NCBI GenBank assembly: GCA_038319625.1
Contig: JBBQDK010000005.1
Location: forward strand, 1-43,233
Direction of reading: 5' to 3'
From: JBBQDK01 sp038319625
Lineage (GTDB): Bacteria > Pseudomonadota > Gammaproteobacteria > JBBQDK01
DNA: 43,233 bases
A model generated the notes under the pieces. It was given only the letters and a program-made list of their open reading frames with translations. It was not told where the DNA came from and ran no database searches. The position numbers and the translations under genes were made by a program. How positions within the stretch are numbered: position 1 is the stretch's first letter; the number at the start of each line of letters is the position of its first letter. Below are positions 31,365 to 38,850 of the stretch, piece after piece.

Positions 31365-32737
31365 CCCAGTCCAGCGTTCTGATTGTTGAAGATGACCTGT
31401 CCTTGCGTGAAGCGTTGTGCGACACGCTGGAGCTGGCCGGTTATCCGGTGAGTGCTGCCGGCGATGCGCAGAGCGCGCTCGACATGATGACGCATGAAGA
31501 CTTCGGCATGGTGGTGAGCGACGTACAAATGCCACGTATGGACGGGCATGCGCTGCTAAAGCGCGTCAAGGCCGCGCACCCGGATCTGCCGGTATTGCTG
31601 ATGACCGCTTACGGCACGATACAGAAAGCCGTTGACGCCATGCATGACGGCGCCGTTGATTACTTGGTCAAACCGTTCGAGGCCGAGGTACTGGTCAATA
31701 TGATCAGCCGCTATTTGCCGGTGGAGATGGAACAGGATGGTGATATCGTCGCCGAAGATGAGCGCAGTCGCGAGATCCTGGAACTGGCGCGTCGCGTTGC
31801 GGGCAGCGAAGCCTCGGTACTGATCAGCGGTGCCAGTGGTGTCGGCAAGGAAGTACTGGCGCGTTATATCCATCGGCATTCCAAGTGCGCGCAAGGTCCG
31901 TTTGTGGCCATCAACTGCGCGGCTATCCCCGAGAACATGCTCGAAGCCGTGCTATTCGGTTACGAGAAGGGTGCCTTCACTGGTGCCTATCAGGGCTGCC
32001 CGGGCAAGTTCGAACAGGCGCAGGGCGGCACGCTGCTGCTCGATGAAATATCGGAAATGGATCTGGGTCTGCAGGCCAAGCTGCTGCGCGTGCTTCAGGA
32101 GCGCGAAGTCGAGAGGCTCGGCGGCCGCAAGACCATCGCTCTGAACGTGCGGGTGCTGGCCACCACCAACCGCCAGTTGCGCGAGGAGGTCTCCGCCGGC
32201 CGCTTCCGCGAGGATCTGTTCTACCGCCTGAACGTTTTTCCTCTGCATCTGCCAGCTTTGCGCGAACGTCCGCGTGACATTCTGCCGCTGGCGATGCAAC
32301 TCATATCCCGGCATTGTCGCGGTACTCGTGCGCTGCCGGAATTAACCGCCGCGGCACGGACCCGTCTGCTTGAACATCCATGGCCGGGCAATGTCCGCGA
32401 GTTGGACAATGTCATGCAGCGCGCCTTGATCATGACCAGCGCCGCTGCGATAGAGGTCCAGGATCTGCATTTCGAAAATCCCAGCCCCGCTGCCGCCATT
32501 GCACCGGCGCTGGTGGCGGCGGTCAGTGCACACAACGACAGCCCGCTGGATCTGGGCGAAAACCTCAAATCCAACGAGGCACGACTGATCATCGAGGCTC
32601 TGCGTGCCGGCAAAGGCAGCCGCAAAGCCGCTGCGGAACAACTCGGCATCAGCCCGCGTACCTTGCGTTATAAGCTGGCGCGGTTGCGTGCGGCCGGCAT
32701 GAATCTGCCGGGTGGGCTTGGCGTGGAAAATGCTTGA
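31361..32737 (+). CDS. fleR: Flagellar response regulator FleR (sigma-54 activator)
   Basis: FleR is the response regulator partner of FleS and activates class III flagellar promoters with sigma-54. The 458-aa product has a complete receiver domain (about 1-120, VLIVEDDLSLREAL, phospho-acceptor Asp54 in SDVQMPRMDG, Lys in LVKPFEAEVL), then an AAA+ domain (Walker A GASGVGKE, GAFTGA loop near 203, Walker B LLLDEISEMD) and a C-terminal Fis-type helix-turn-helix (SRKAAAEQLGISPRTLRYKL). The frame is open from 31244, but the ATG at 31361 overlaps the fleS stop and begins the receiver exactly, so it is preferred. A sigma-54 site for fliE lies within its last codons. Confidence 0.94.
   Translation: MTQSSVLIVEDDLSLREALCDTLELAGYPVSAAGDAQSALDMMTHEDFGMVVSDVQMPRMDGHALLKRVKAAHPDLPVLLMTAYGTIQKAVDAMHDGAVDYLVKPFEAEVLVNMISRYLPVEMEQDGDIVAEDERSREILELARRVAGSEASVLISGASGVGKEVLARYIHRHSKCAQGPFVAINCAAIPENMLEAVLFGYEKGAFTGAYQGCPGKFEQAQGGTLLLDEISEMDLGLQAKLLRVLQEREVERLGGRKTIALNVRVLATTNRQLREEVSAGRFREDLFYRLNVFPLHLPALRERPRDILPLAMQLISRHCRGTRALPELTAAARTRLLEHPWPGNVRELDNVMQRALIMTSAAAIEVQDLHFENPSPAAAIAPALVAAVSAHNDSPLDLGENLKSNEARLIIEALRAGKGSRKAAAEQLGISPRTLRYKLARLRAAGMNLPGGLGVENA
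32719..32734 (+). promoter_or_regulatory. Possible sigma-54 promoter of the fliE operon
   Basis: TGGCGTGGAAAATGCT, at the very end of fleR, keeps GG and GC at correct spacing but differs from consensus at three positions (G and T for AC, A for the first T of TTGC). It is placed as expected for fliEFGHIJ, which is sigma-54 dependent in Pseudomonas. It is weaker than the other sites. Confidence 0.42.
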
Positions 32738-32746
32738 GAGACAGTG

Positions 32747-32836
32747 GCAAGTAGCAAGTGGCGAGTAACAAGCAACACCAGCGCCCTTACTAACTGCCGG
32801 ATACAGATACCTTGCTACATGCAACTTGCTACTTGG
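32747..32836. repeat. Long imperfect inverted repeat between fleR and fliE
   Basis: The left arm 32747-32772 and right arm 32811-32836 are imperfect reverse complements over 26 bases (about six mismatches). Each arm is built from AGTAGCAAGT-like units, with a 38-base loop. The right arm runs into the fliE ribosome region (GGAA, then ATG 32847). It is the first of five such hairpins in the gaps from fleR to fliJ. Confidence 0.75.
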
Positions 32837-32846
32837 AACTGAATTT

Positions 32847-33170
32847 ATGAGCGAAATCGACATCTCCCAATTACTGAACCAGATGCGCGCGGTGGCGGCG
32901 CAATCGCAAGGGCTACCAGCGACGCCGGAAATCGGACAGTCCAACCGGCCGGATTTCGCCGCCATGCTGCAGAGCACGGTGAACAAGGTCAACGAGACGC
33001 AGCAGCAGGCCGGCCAGCTGGCCAACGCCCTGGAGAAAGGCGATCCCACTGTCGACGTGGCCCAGGTGATGGTGGCCATGCAAAAGGCCAACATCTCCTT
33101 CCAGGCCATGACCCAGGTACGCAACAAACTGGTTTCCGCGTACCAGGACATCATGGGAATGCAGGTTTAA
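32847..33170 (+). CDS. fliE: Flagellar hook-basal body protein FliE
   Basis: FliE joins the MS ring to the rod and is needed for export of rod proteins. The 107-aa product (MSEIDISQLLNQMRAVAAQS start) shows the FliE C-terminal core: FAAMLQSTVNKVNETQQQAG, then LEKGDPTVDVAQVMVAMQKA and SFQAMTQVRNKLVSAYQDIM, with the length typical for the family. The frame opens at 32826, but the ATG at 32847 fits known FliE starts. It is the first gene of the fliEFGHIJ block and is flanked on both sides by related repeat hairpins. Confidence 0.95.
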   Translation: MSEIDISQLLNQMRAVAAQSQGLPATPEIGQSNRPDFAAMLQSTVNKVNETQQQAGQLANALEKGDPTVDVAQVMVAMQKANISFQAMTQVRNKLVSAYQDIMGMQV

Positions 33171-33173
33171 ATC

Positions 33174-33278
33174 AGTAGCGAGTAGCGAGTGGCGAGTAAA
33201 CCGCCGCTCGGAAATAACTCCTACAGTCTTGCTGCTCGCAACTCGCAACTCGCAACTCGCAACTCGGAACTAGCTACT
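33174..33278. repeat. Inverted repeat with a tandem 7-base array between fliE and fliF
   Basis: The left arm (33174-33198) is made of AGTAGCGAGT-like units. The right arm (33235-33278) is their reverse complement, including about four and a half tandem copies of ACTCGCA at 33234-33270. The right arm ends just before the fliF ATG at 33283 and has the same CGGAACT segment that lies before fliE. It is related to the fleR-fliE hairpin. Confidence 0.8.
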
Positions 33279-33282
33279 TAAT

Positions 33283-34998
33283 ATGGCCCTTGTAAAAGCA
33301 GAAACTTTGAATGCCCAGGCCCGCGGTTTCGGTCGCCTGCCCCTGTTGCGCCAGTTCGGTCTGCTGATCGGCCTGGCCGCCAGTGTCGCGATCGGTGTGG
33401 CTATCGCCCTGTGGTCGCAAGCACCCAACTACAGCCTGTTGTACGGCGGCCTCAGTGACAAGGACAGCAGTCAGGTCATCGATGCGCTGCAGAAGGCGGC
33501 CATTCCCTATCAGATTGAGCAGGGTTCCGGTGCGGTGCTGGTGCCAGGTTCGCAGGTGCATGAAGCGCGTCTCAAGCTTGCCGCGCTCGGCCTGCCAAAA
33601 GGTACCGGTGAAGGTTTTGAGTTGATGGAGAAGGAACAGAGTTTCGGCACCAGCCAGTTTATGGAGAACGCCCGCTATCAGCATGCCCTGGAAGGCGAAC
33701 TGGCGCGCACGATTGCCAGCATGGGTAATGTGCAGGATGCCCGCATCCATCTGGCGCTGCCCAAGCAATCGGTATTCGTGCGTGATCGCCAGAAACCATC
33801 GGCATCGGTGATGATCAATCTGTATTCCGGCCGCACGCTCGACGACGGCCAGGTCGCGGCCATCGTGCATCTGGTGGCAGCCAGCGTGCCGCACCTGGAA
33901 GCGTCGGAAGTGACGGTCGTGGACCAGCAGGGTCATCTGCTGACCTCGGGCGACAGTTCGCGTGATATGGGTCTGTCCGACAGCCAGTTCAAATACACAC
34001 GGCGTCTCGAGGACAGTTATGCAAAGCGCATCGAGGATCTGCTCGCGCCGCTGGTCGGGCAGGGCGGCGTGCGCGCGCAGGTCGTGGCCGATCTCGACTT
34101 CACCGTCACCGAACAGACCCAGGAAAATTACGATCCGGACAAGCCGGCGCTGCGCAGCGAACAGACCAGCGAAGATAAGAACAGCGGCCCTGGTCTCGGC
34201 GCCTCGGGTATTCCCGGCGCACTATCCAATCAGCCGCCCGGCGCCGGTACCACAGTGCCACCCACTGCCGCCAAGCCCGGCACCGCTGCCGACAAGCCCG
34301 GCGCCGCCAAGGCCGTGTCCGACGCATCGGCCGCCGGATTGTCACAGGAAAATGTCAGCCGTCAGGCGACCCGCAATTTCGAACTCGATCGCACTATCAG
34401 CCACACTCGCCTGGCGACCGGAAACGTGAAACGCCTGTCGGTGGCCGTGGTGCTGGACGATCACCAGACTGTGGCCGAAGACGGCACGGTGGAGCGCAAG
34501 CCGCTCACCAAGGATGAACTGGATCGTTACACCCGGCTGATCAAGGAAGCGGTCGGGTTCGATGAAAAACGCGGCGACAGTGTCAACGTCATCAATGCCT
34601 CATTCCAGGTGCCGCCACCGATCGCGGCATTGCCGGAACCGCCGGTCTGGAAGCAGGCCTGGGTATGGGAAGTGGCCAAGGTCGCCGCTGGCGGTCTGGG
34701 CCTGATATTCCTGTTGTTCGGCGTACTCAAGCCGGTGCTACGCACACTCGCCGAGAAGGGCGCGCAGGGCGGTGGCATGGACATGGGTGGCGGCATGATG
34801 GCATTGCAGGGAGCGGAAGGCGGCATGGTGGCGGATGACCGCGTCAGTCTGTCCGGCGCTGCCCGACAGGGGCAGTTACCCGGCCCAGCCACCAACAGCA
34901 GTTACGAACAACACCTGAATGTCGCGAAATCGGCGGTTGCGCAGGATCCCAAACGGGTCGCGCAAGTGGTCAAGAACTGGGTAGGAACCGATGCCTGA
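33283..34998 (+). CDS. fliF: Flagellar MS-ring protein FliF
   Basis: FliF builds the MS ring in the inner membrane, the base on which the rod, the C ring and the export gate are assembled. The 571-aa product has two membrane segments, near 22-42 (LIGLAASVAIGVAIALW) and 463-488 (VAAGGLGLIFLLFGVLKPVL). Between them are the ring-building modules (YSLLYGGLSDKDSSQVIDAL, then FMENARYQHALEGELARTIA and LDFTVTEQTQENYDPD). A Pro/Ala/Gly-rich linker lies about 300-350. The C-terminal cytoplasmic tail (VAKSAVAQDPKRVAQVVKNW) is the known FliG-binding helix. The last eight bases overlap fliG. Confidence 0.96.
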   Translation: MALVKAETLNAQARGFGRLPLLRQFGLLIGLAASVAIGVAIALWSQAPNYSLLYGGLSDKDSSQVIDALQKAAIPYQIEQGSGAVLVPGSQVHEARLKLAALGLPKGTGEGFELMEKEQSFGTSQFMENARYQHALEGELARTIASMGNVQDARIHLALPKQSVFVRDRQKPSASVMINLYSGRTLDDGQVAAIVHLVAASVPHLEASEVTVVDQQGHLLTSGDSSRDMGLSDSQFKYTRRLEDSYAKRIEDLLAPLVGQGGVRAQVVADLDFTVTEQTQENYDPDKPALRSEQTSEDKNSGPGLGASGIPGALSNQPPGAGTTVPPTAAKPGTAADKPGAAKAVSDASAAGLSQENVSRQATRNFELDRTISHTRLATGNVKRLSVAVVLDDHQTVAEDGTVERKPLTKDELDRYTRLIKEAVGFDEKRGDSVNVINASFQVPPPIAALPEPPVWKQAWVWEVAKVAAGGLGLIFLLFGVLKPVLRTLAEKGAQGGGMDMGGGMMALQGAEGGMVADDRVSLSGAARQGQLPGPATNSSYEQHLNVAKSAVAQDPKRVAQVVKNWVGTDA

Positions 34999-36004
34999 CG
35001 TCAATATATCGAAGATTACCGGTATCGAGCGCGCCGCCATTCTGCTGTTGAGCCTCGGCGAGCAGGATGCCGCCGCCGTGCTCATGCACATGGGACCCAA
35101 GGAGGTGCAGAAGGTCGGCTCCGCCATGGCGACGCTCAGCAACGTATCGAAGGACCAGGTTGCGGCCGTTTTGCAGGACTTCGCGACCACTGTGGAAAAT
35201 CAGACCAATCTCGGTGTGGGTTCCGAGGACTATATCCGCAAAGTGCTGGTCTCGGCCTTGGGCGAGGACAAGGCCGGTGGCGTTATCGATCGCATCCTGC
35301 TTGGCCGCAATACCAAAGGTCTGGAAGCATTGAAGTGGATGGACCCGCGTGCCGTTGCCGAGATCATCCGCCTCGAACACCCGCAGATCATCGCCATCGT
35401 TTTGTCCTATCTGGAAGCCGATCAATCCGCCGAAGTGCTGAGCCATCTGCCGGATCGCACCCGTCCCGATATCCTGATGCGCATCGCCTCGCTGGACGGC
35501 ATACAGCCATCGGCCTTGCATGAACTGGATGAGATTCTGGAAAAGCAGTTCTCCGGCAATACCAATGTGAAGTCATCAAGCGTCGGCGGTGTGAAAGCGG
35601 CCGCCAACATCCTCAACTTCGTCGACTCCTCGCAGGAAGGCGCGATAATGGACTCCATCAAGGAAATGGATGCCGAGGTCGGCCAGAAGATCCAGGACCT
35701 GATGTTCGTGTTCGACAATCTGATCGATGTCGACGATCGTGGCATCCAGGCGCTGTTGCGCGAAGTGTCCTCCGACTCGCTGCTGCTGGCGCTCAAGGGC
35801 TCCGATGAAGGTATCAAGGAAAAGATCTTCAAAAACATGTCCAAGCGCGCCGCGGAAATGCTCCGTGACGATCTGGAGGCCAAAGGACCGGTCAAGCTCT
35901 CCGAGGTCGAGAGTGCGCAGAAGGAAATTCTCGCCATTGCCCGACGCATGTCCGAATCGGGCGACATCGTGCTCGGCGGCAAGGGTGCGGATCAGTATGT
36001 GTGA
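34991..36004 (+). CDS. fliG: Flagellar motor switch protein FliG
   Basis: FliG is the C-ring protein that contacts the stator and takes part in torque generation and switching. The 337-aa product has the N-terminal FliF-binding part (KITGIERAAILLLSLGEQDA), the middle armadillo-like domain with the EHPQIIAIVLSYLEADQSAE segment (EHPQ motif) and LPDRTRPDILMRIASLDGIQ. The C-terminal torque domain carries LMFVFDNLIDVDDRGIQALL and LALKGSDEGIKEKIFKNMSK, with charged residues that are used in stator contact. It overlaps fliF by eight bases, which ensures coupled synthesis of two proteins needed in nearly equal numbers. Confidence 0.97.
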   Translation: MPDVNISKITGIERAAILLLSLGEQDAAAVLMHMGPKEVQKVGSAMATLSNVSKDQVAAVLQDFATTVENQTNLGVGSEDYIRKVLVSALGEDKAGGVIDRILLGRNTKGLEALKWMDPRAVAEIIRLEHPQIIAIVLSYLEADQSAEVLSHLPDRTRPDILMRIASLDGIQPSALHELDEILEKQFSGNTNVKSSSVGGVKAAANILNFVDSSQEGAIMDSIKEMDAEVGQKIQDLMFVFDNLIDVDDRGIQALLREVSSDSLLLALKGSDEGIKEKIFKNMSKRAAEMLRDDLEAKGPVKLSEVESAQKEILAIARRMSESGDIVLGGKGADQYV

Positions 36005-36013
36005 GGGGCAGGG

Positions 36014-36083
36014 TAAAAAAGAGGAAAGAGAAAATAGTAAAGGCGATGGCGTTACTTTTCTCTTTGCCATTTCATCTTTTCTC
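36014..36083. repeat. Purine/pyrimidine inverted repeat between fliG and fliH
   Basis: The left arm 36014-36040 is almost all A and G (units of GAAAAGA type). The right arm 36052-36083 is its imperfect reverse complement (TTTTCTC units), with a short loop. It lies 14 bases before the fliH ATG. The gap between fliI and fliJ has a close relative. Confidence 0.75.
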
Positions 36084-36097
36084 TACGGGTAACCCGG

Positions 36098-36745
36098 ATG
36101 ACTGTGAGCACAAAAATATTGACGGGCGATGCGGCGTTGGATTGCAGTACCTGGGTACTGCCGGATGTCTCCAATCAGCGTGGTAACGAGGTGTCGGGAC
36201 GGGGGCAGAGCGGCGGAGTGCTCACGGCCAAGCAGCTCGAGGCCATTCAGAAGCAGGCCTACGATGAAGGTTTCGCGCAGGGCCATAAGGAAGGCCTCGA
36301 TGCCGGTCAGGCCCAGATTCAGATGCGTGTACAGCGTCTCGATCAAATGATGGCGACCTTCGCGACGCCGTTCGCCGAACTCGATCAGCGCGTCGAACAG
36401 GAACTGGTGACCCTGGCGATGGCAGTGGCACGGCAGTTGGTACGCCGTGAAATCAAGACCGATCCGGGCCAGATTGTCGCCGTGGTGCGCGAAGCGCTCA
36501 GTGTCTTGCCGATTGCCTCGCAGAACGTCCGCCTGCATTTGCACCCCGAGGATGCCGCACTGGTGCGTGCGGCGCTGTCGCTCACCGAGGGCGAACATGC
36601 CTGGCGCATTATAGAAGACGGCCTGCAGAACCGCGGCGGCTGCCAACTCGTCACGGATACCTCGCGGATCGATGCCGGTGTCGAGACCCGGCTGGCGGCG
36701 ATCATCGCGACGGTACTGGGCGGGGAGCGGGGCGATGATCAATAA
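36098..36745 (+). CDS. fliH: Flagellar export ATPase regulator FliH
   Basis: FliH binds FliI, restrains its ATPase activity and brings it to the export gate and C ring. The 215-aa product has the expected Gln/Gly-rich coiled region with small-residue spacing (LEAIQKQAYDEGFAQGHKEG, then LDAGQAQIQ). A C-terminal domain like the V-ATPase E subunit follows (LVTLAMAVARQLVRREIKTD, then VREALSVLPIASQNVRLHLH, and GGCQLVTDTSRIDAGVETRL). It starts at the ATG at 36098, right after the fliG-fliH repeat; the ribosome site is weak. fliI follows after 117 bases holding another repeat. Confidence 0.93.
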   Translation: MTVSTKILTGDAALDCSTWVLPDVSNQRGNEVSGRGQSGGVLTAKQLEAIQKQAYDEGFAQGHKEGLDAGQAQIQMRVQRLDQMMATFATPFAELDQRVEQELVTLAMAVARQLVRREIKTDPGQIVAVVREALSVLPIASQNVRLHLHPEDAALVRAALSLTEGEHAWRIIEDGLQNRGGCQLVTDTSRIDAGVETRLAAIIATVLGGERGDDQ

Positions 36746-36765
36746 ACCTGGAATGAGTTATTCGA

Positions 36766-36838
36766 GCCGCCAAGGACGTCAAAACAAGCTGGTTGAGGTG
36801 AGCTGGTAGATTTTCCAGCCTTGGCGACCTTGGCGGTG
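36766..36838. repeat. CGCCAAGG-type inverted repeat between fliH and fliI
   Basis: GCCGCCAAGGACG at 36766-36778 pairs with CCTTGGCG-type sequence at 36819-36838, where the unit occurs twice in tandem (CCTTGGCGACCTTGGCGG). A small inner CTGG/CCAG pair lies in the loop. CGCCAAGG repeats of this kind are common between genes in several proteobacteria. Confidence 0.7.
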
Positions 36839-36862
36839 CAAAGAATTTTCAAGAGATAAAAC

Positions 36863-38221
36863 ATGCAAAGCCCCGAACCAAACAGAACCCAGCATTGGCT
36901 GAATCGCCTGAAACCCTATCAGGGCCGTATCGCCAATCCGCCGTTGGTGGTGGAAGGCAAGCTGACGCGCATGGTGGGTTTGACGCTGGAGGCCGTGGGT
37001 TGTCAAGCGGCCATCGGCGGACGCTGCGTAATCGCCGCACCGGGCAGCACCAGGATCGAGGCCGAGGTGGTGGGCTTCTCGGGCGAGAAATTATTCCTGA
37101 TGCCGACCGGCGATATCCGTGGTCTGGTGCCGAATGCCAGCGTCATTCCGACCAACAAAGTCTGTGAAGCGGTGGTTGGTGAAAGCCTGCTCGGCCGGGT
37201 GTTGGATGGCGCGGGCCGGCCTCTGGACGGCAAAGGCCCGCTGCGCAATACCACGCGCACGCCGCTCACCGGCCAGTCCATCAATCCCCTGACACGCCGC
37301 CAGATCCGCGAGCCGCTGGATGTCGGTGTGCGCGCCATCAATGCGCTGCTGTCGGTCGGTGGCGGGCAGCGCATGGGTCTGTTCGCCGGTTCCGGCGTCG
37401 GTAAGAGCGTATTGCTTGGCATGATGACGCGTTACACCAATGCCGATATCACCGTAGTCGGTCTGATCGGCGAGCGTGGCCGCGAGGTAAAGGAATTCGT
37501 GCAGAACATTCTCGGCGAGGAAGGCATGGCGCGCGCCGTTGTGGTGGCCACGCCGGCCGACAATTCGCCGCTGATGCGCCTGCACGGCGCCATGCTCGCC
37601 ACCAGTATCGCCGAATATTTCCGCGACCAGGGCAAACATGTATTGCTGTTGATGGATTCCCTGACGCGTTTTGCCCAAGCGCAGCGCGAAATTGCCCTGG
37701 CCATCGGCGAGCCGCCAGCCACCAAGGGTTATCCACCTTCGGTGTTCGCCAAGCTGCCGCAATTGGTAGAACGTGCCGGCAACGGCGACGATGGCGGAGG
37801 ATCGATAACAGCGTTCTACACCGTGCTGACCGAAGGCGATGATCAGCAGGACCCGATCGCCGATGCCGCGCGCGCCATCCTCGATGGGCATATCGTGCTG
37901 TCACGCCAGTTGGCCGAATCCGGTCACTTCCCGGCCATCGATATCGAGGCGTCGATCAGCCGTGTCATGAACGAGATTACCGATGTCCCGCAACTCCAGG
38001 CCGCGCGGCGTTTCAAGCAGCTCTACTCGACCTACCAGCAAAGCCGCGACCTGATCAGCGTCGGCGCCTATCACAAGGGCAGCGATGCGCGCATCGACGA
38101 AGCCATCGCCTTCCAGCCGCGCTTGATGGAGTTTCTGCAGCAGGATATGAATGAGGCAGTTCCGTTGAAACGGAGCGTCGATGAACTAATGGCGCTAATC
38201 GGAGATAGTGGTGTTAGATAA
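36863..38221 (+). CDS. fliI: Flagellum-specific ATP synthase FliI (export ATPase)
   Basis: FliI is the hexameric ATPase of the flagellar type III export system. The 452-aa product has the F1-beta-like order: an N-terminal domain (GRIANPPLVVEGKLTRMVGL), Walker A GLFAGSGVGKSVLLGMM (about 172-188), LIGERGREVKEF, Walker B LLLMDSLTRFAQAQREIALA, and the family signature GYPPSVFAKLPQLVERAG with DDGGGSITAFYTVLTEGDD. The C-terminal helical part contains SRVMNEITDVPQLQAARRFK. Length and motifs are complete. The start follows a GAGA-containing leader after the repeat. The stop lies at the edge of the next repeat. Confidence 0.97.
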   Translation: MQSPEPNRTQHWLNRLKPYQGRIANPPLVVEGKLTRMVGLTLEAVGCQAAIGGRCVIAAPGSTRIEAEVVGFSGEKLFLMPTGDIRGLVPNASVIPTNKVCEAVVGESLLGRVLDGAGRPLDGKGPLRNTTRTPLTGQSINPLTRRQIREPLDVGVRAINALLSVGGGQRMGLFAGSGVGKSVLLGMMTRYTNADITVVGLIGERGREVKEFVQNILGEEGMARAVVVATPADNSPLMRLHGAMLATSIAEYFRDQGKHVLLLMDSLTRFAQAQREIALAIGEPPATKGYPPSVFAKLPQLVERAGNGDDGGGSITAFYTVLTEGDDQQDPIADAARAILDGHIVLSRQLAESGHFPAIDIEASISRVMNEITDVPQLQAARRFKQLYSTYQQSRDLISVGAYHKGSDARIDEAIAFQPRLMEFLQQDMNEAVPLKRSVDELMALIGDSGVR

Positions 38222-38297
38222 AAGAGAAAAGATAAAAGATAAAAGAGAGCTCTGTGACTTGTTCTTACTTGTCTCTTTTCTCTTTTCTCTTTCATCT
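38221..38297. repeat. Purine/pyrimidine inverted repeat between fliI and fliJ
   Basis: The left arm 38221-38249 consists of AAAAGATA/AAAAGAGA units. The right arm 38272-38297 is TCTCTTTTC/TCTTTTCTC, an imperfect reverse complement of it. The loop is about 22 bases. The left arm begins within the fliI stop codon and the right arm ends nine bases before the fliJ ATG. It has the same composition as the fliG-fliH repeat. Confidence 0.78.
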
Positions 38298-38305
38298 GGC
38301 CATAT

Positions 38306-38764
38306 ATGACCCGCTCCAAACGTATGCAACCGGTAGTGCAGGTCGCCGCCTCGAAAGAACAGGCGGCGGCGCGCAAGCTAGGCGAATGTCAGCATGAGAT
38401 CGATACGCGCATGGCCCGGCTCACTGAATTGTTGTCCTATCAGACCGAATACGCACAGCGCTTCGAGTCCAGCGGCGGCACGGGCCTGGATATGGCCCAT
38501 TTGCAGGATTACCGGGTCTTTCTGGCGCGGCTCAACGACGCAATCAGCCAACAGCGTCGCCTGGTCGAGGCGGCGCGCAGCGAGCATGAGAAAATGAAAA
38601 GTCACTGGCTGGGTACGCGCCAGCAGGCGCAGGCCATCGACAAGGTGGTGGATCGTTTCAAGCGCGACGAAATACGCGCCCAGGGACGTCGCGAGCAGGC
38701 CGAGACCGATGAGCGTGCCTTACAGAATCACCGTCGCCGCGACACTGAGCACGGCGAGCACTGA
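38306..38764 (+). CDS. fliJ: Flagellar export chaperone FliJ
   Basis: FliJ is the small coiled-coil stalk protein that inserts into the FliI hexamer and links it to FlhA. The 152-aa product is a predicted long antiparallel coiled coil (AARKLGECQHEIDTRMARLT, then LLSYQTEYAQRFESSGG and AISQQRRLVEAARSEHEKMK) with a basic, Arg-rich C-terminal half (VVDRFKRDEIRAQGRREQAE). Length fits the family (about 145-150 aa). No clear Shine-Dalgarno site precedes the ATG at 38306, only the end of the repeat arm. It is the last gene of the fliE block; fliK follows behind its own sigma-54 site. Confidence 0.9.
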   Translation: MTRSKRMQPVVQVAASKEQAAARKLGECQHEIDTRMARLTELLSYQTEYAQRFESSGGTGLDMAHLQDYRVFLARLNDAISQQRRLVEAARSEHEKMKSHWLGTRQQAQAIDKVVDRFKRDEIRAQGRREQAETDERALQNHRRRDTEHGEH

Positions 38765-38777
38765 GCACCGGCGATAC

Positions 38778-38793
38778 TGGCATGCCGCTTGCC
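38778..38793 (+). promoter_or_regulatory. Sigma-54 promoter of fliK
   Basis: TGGCATGCCGCTTGCC matches TGGCACG-N4-TTGC with one difference (T for C at base six) at correct spacing. Transcription would start near 38804, about 45 bases before the ATG at 38851. A sigma-54, FleR-dependent fliK is the Pseudomonas arrangement. Confidence 0.72.
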
Positions 38794-38850
38794 TAGTAGG
38801 ATGGGAGACACTGAGTTGCATGCGTGGCAGACACGCGCCTGGAGAGCGTC

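Noticed and set aside
33234..33270. Short direct repeats as a CRISPR array
   Set aside because: The unit is seven bases with no spacers; it is a simple tandem repeat within an inverted repeat.
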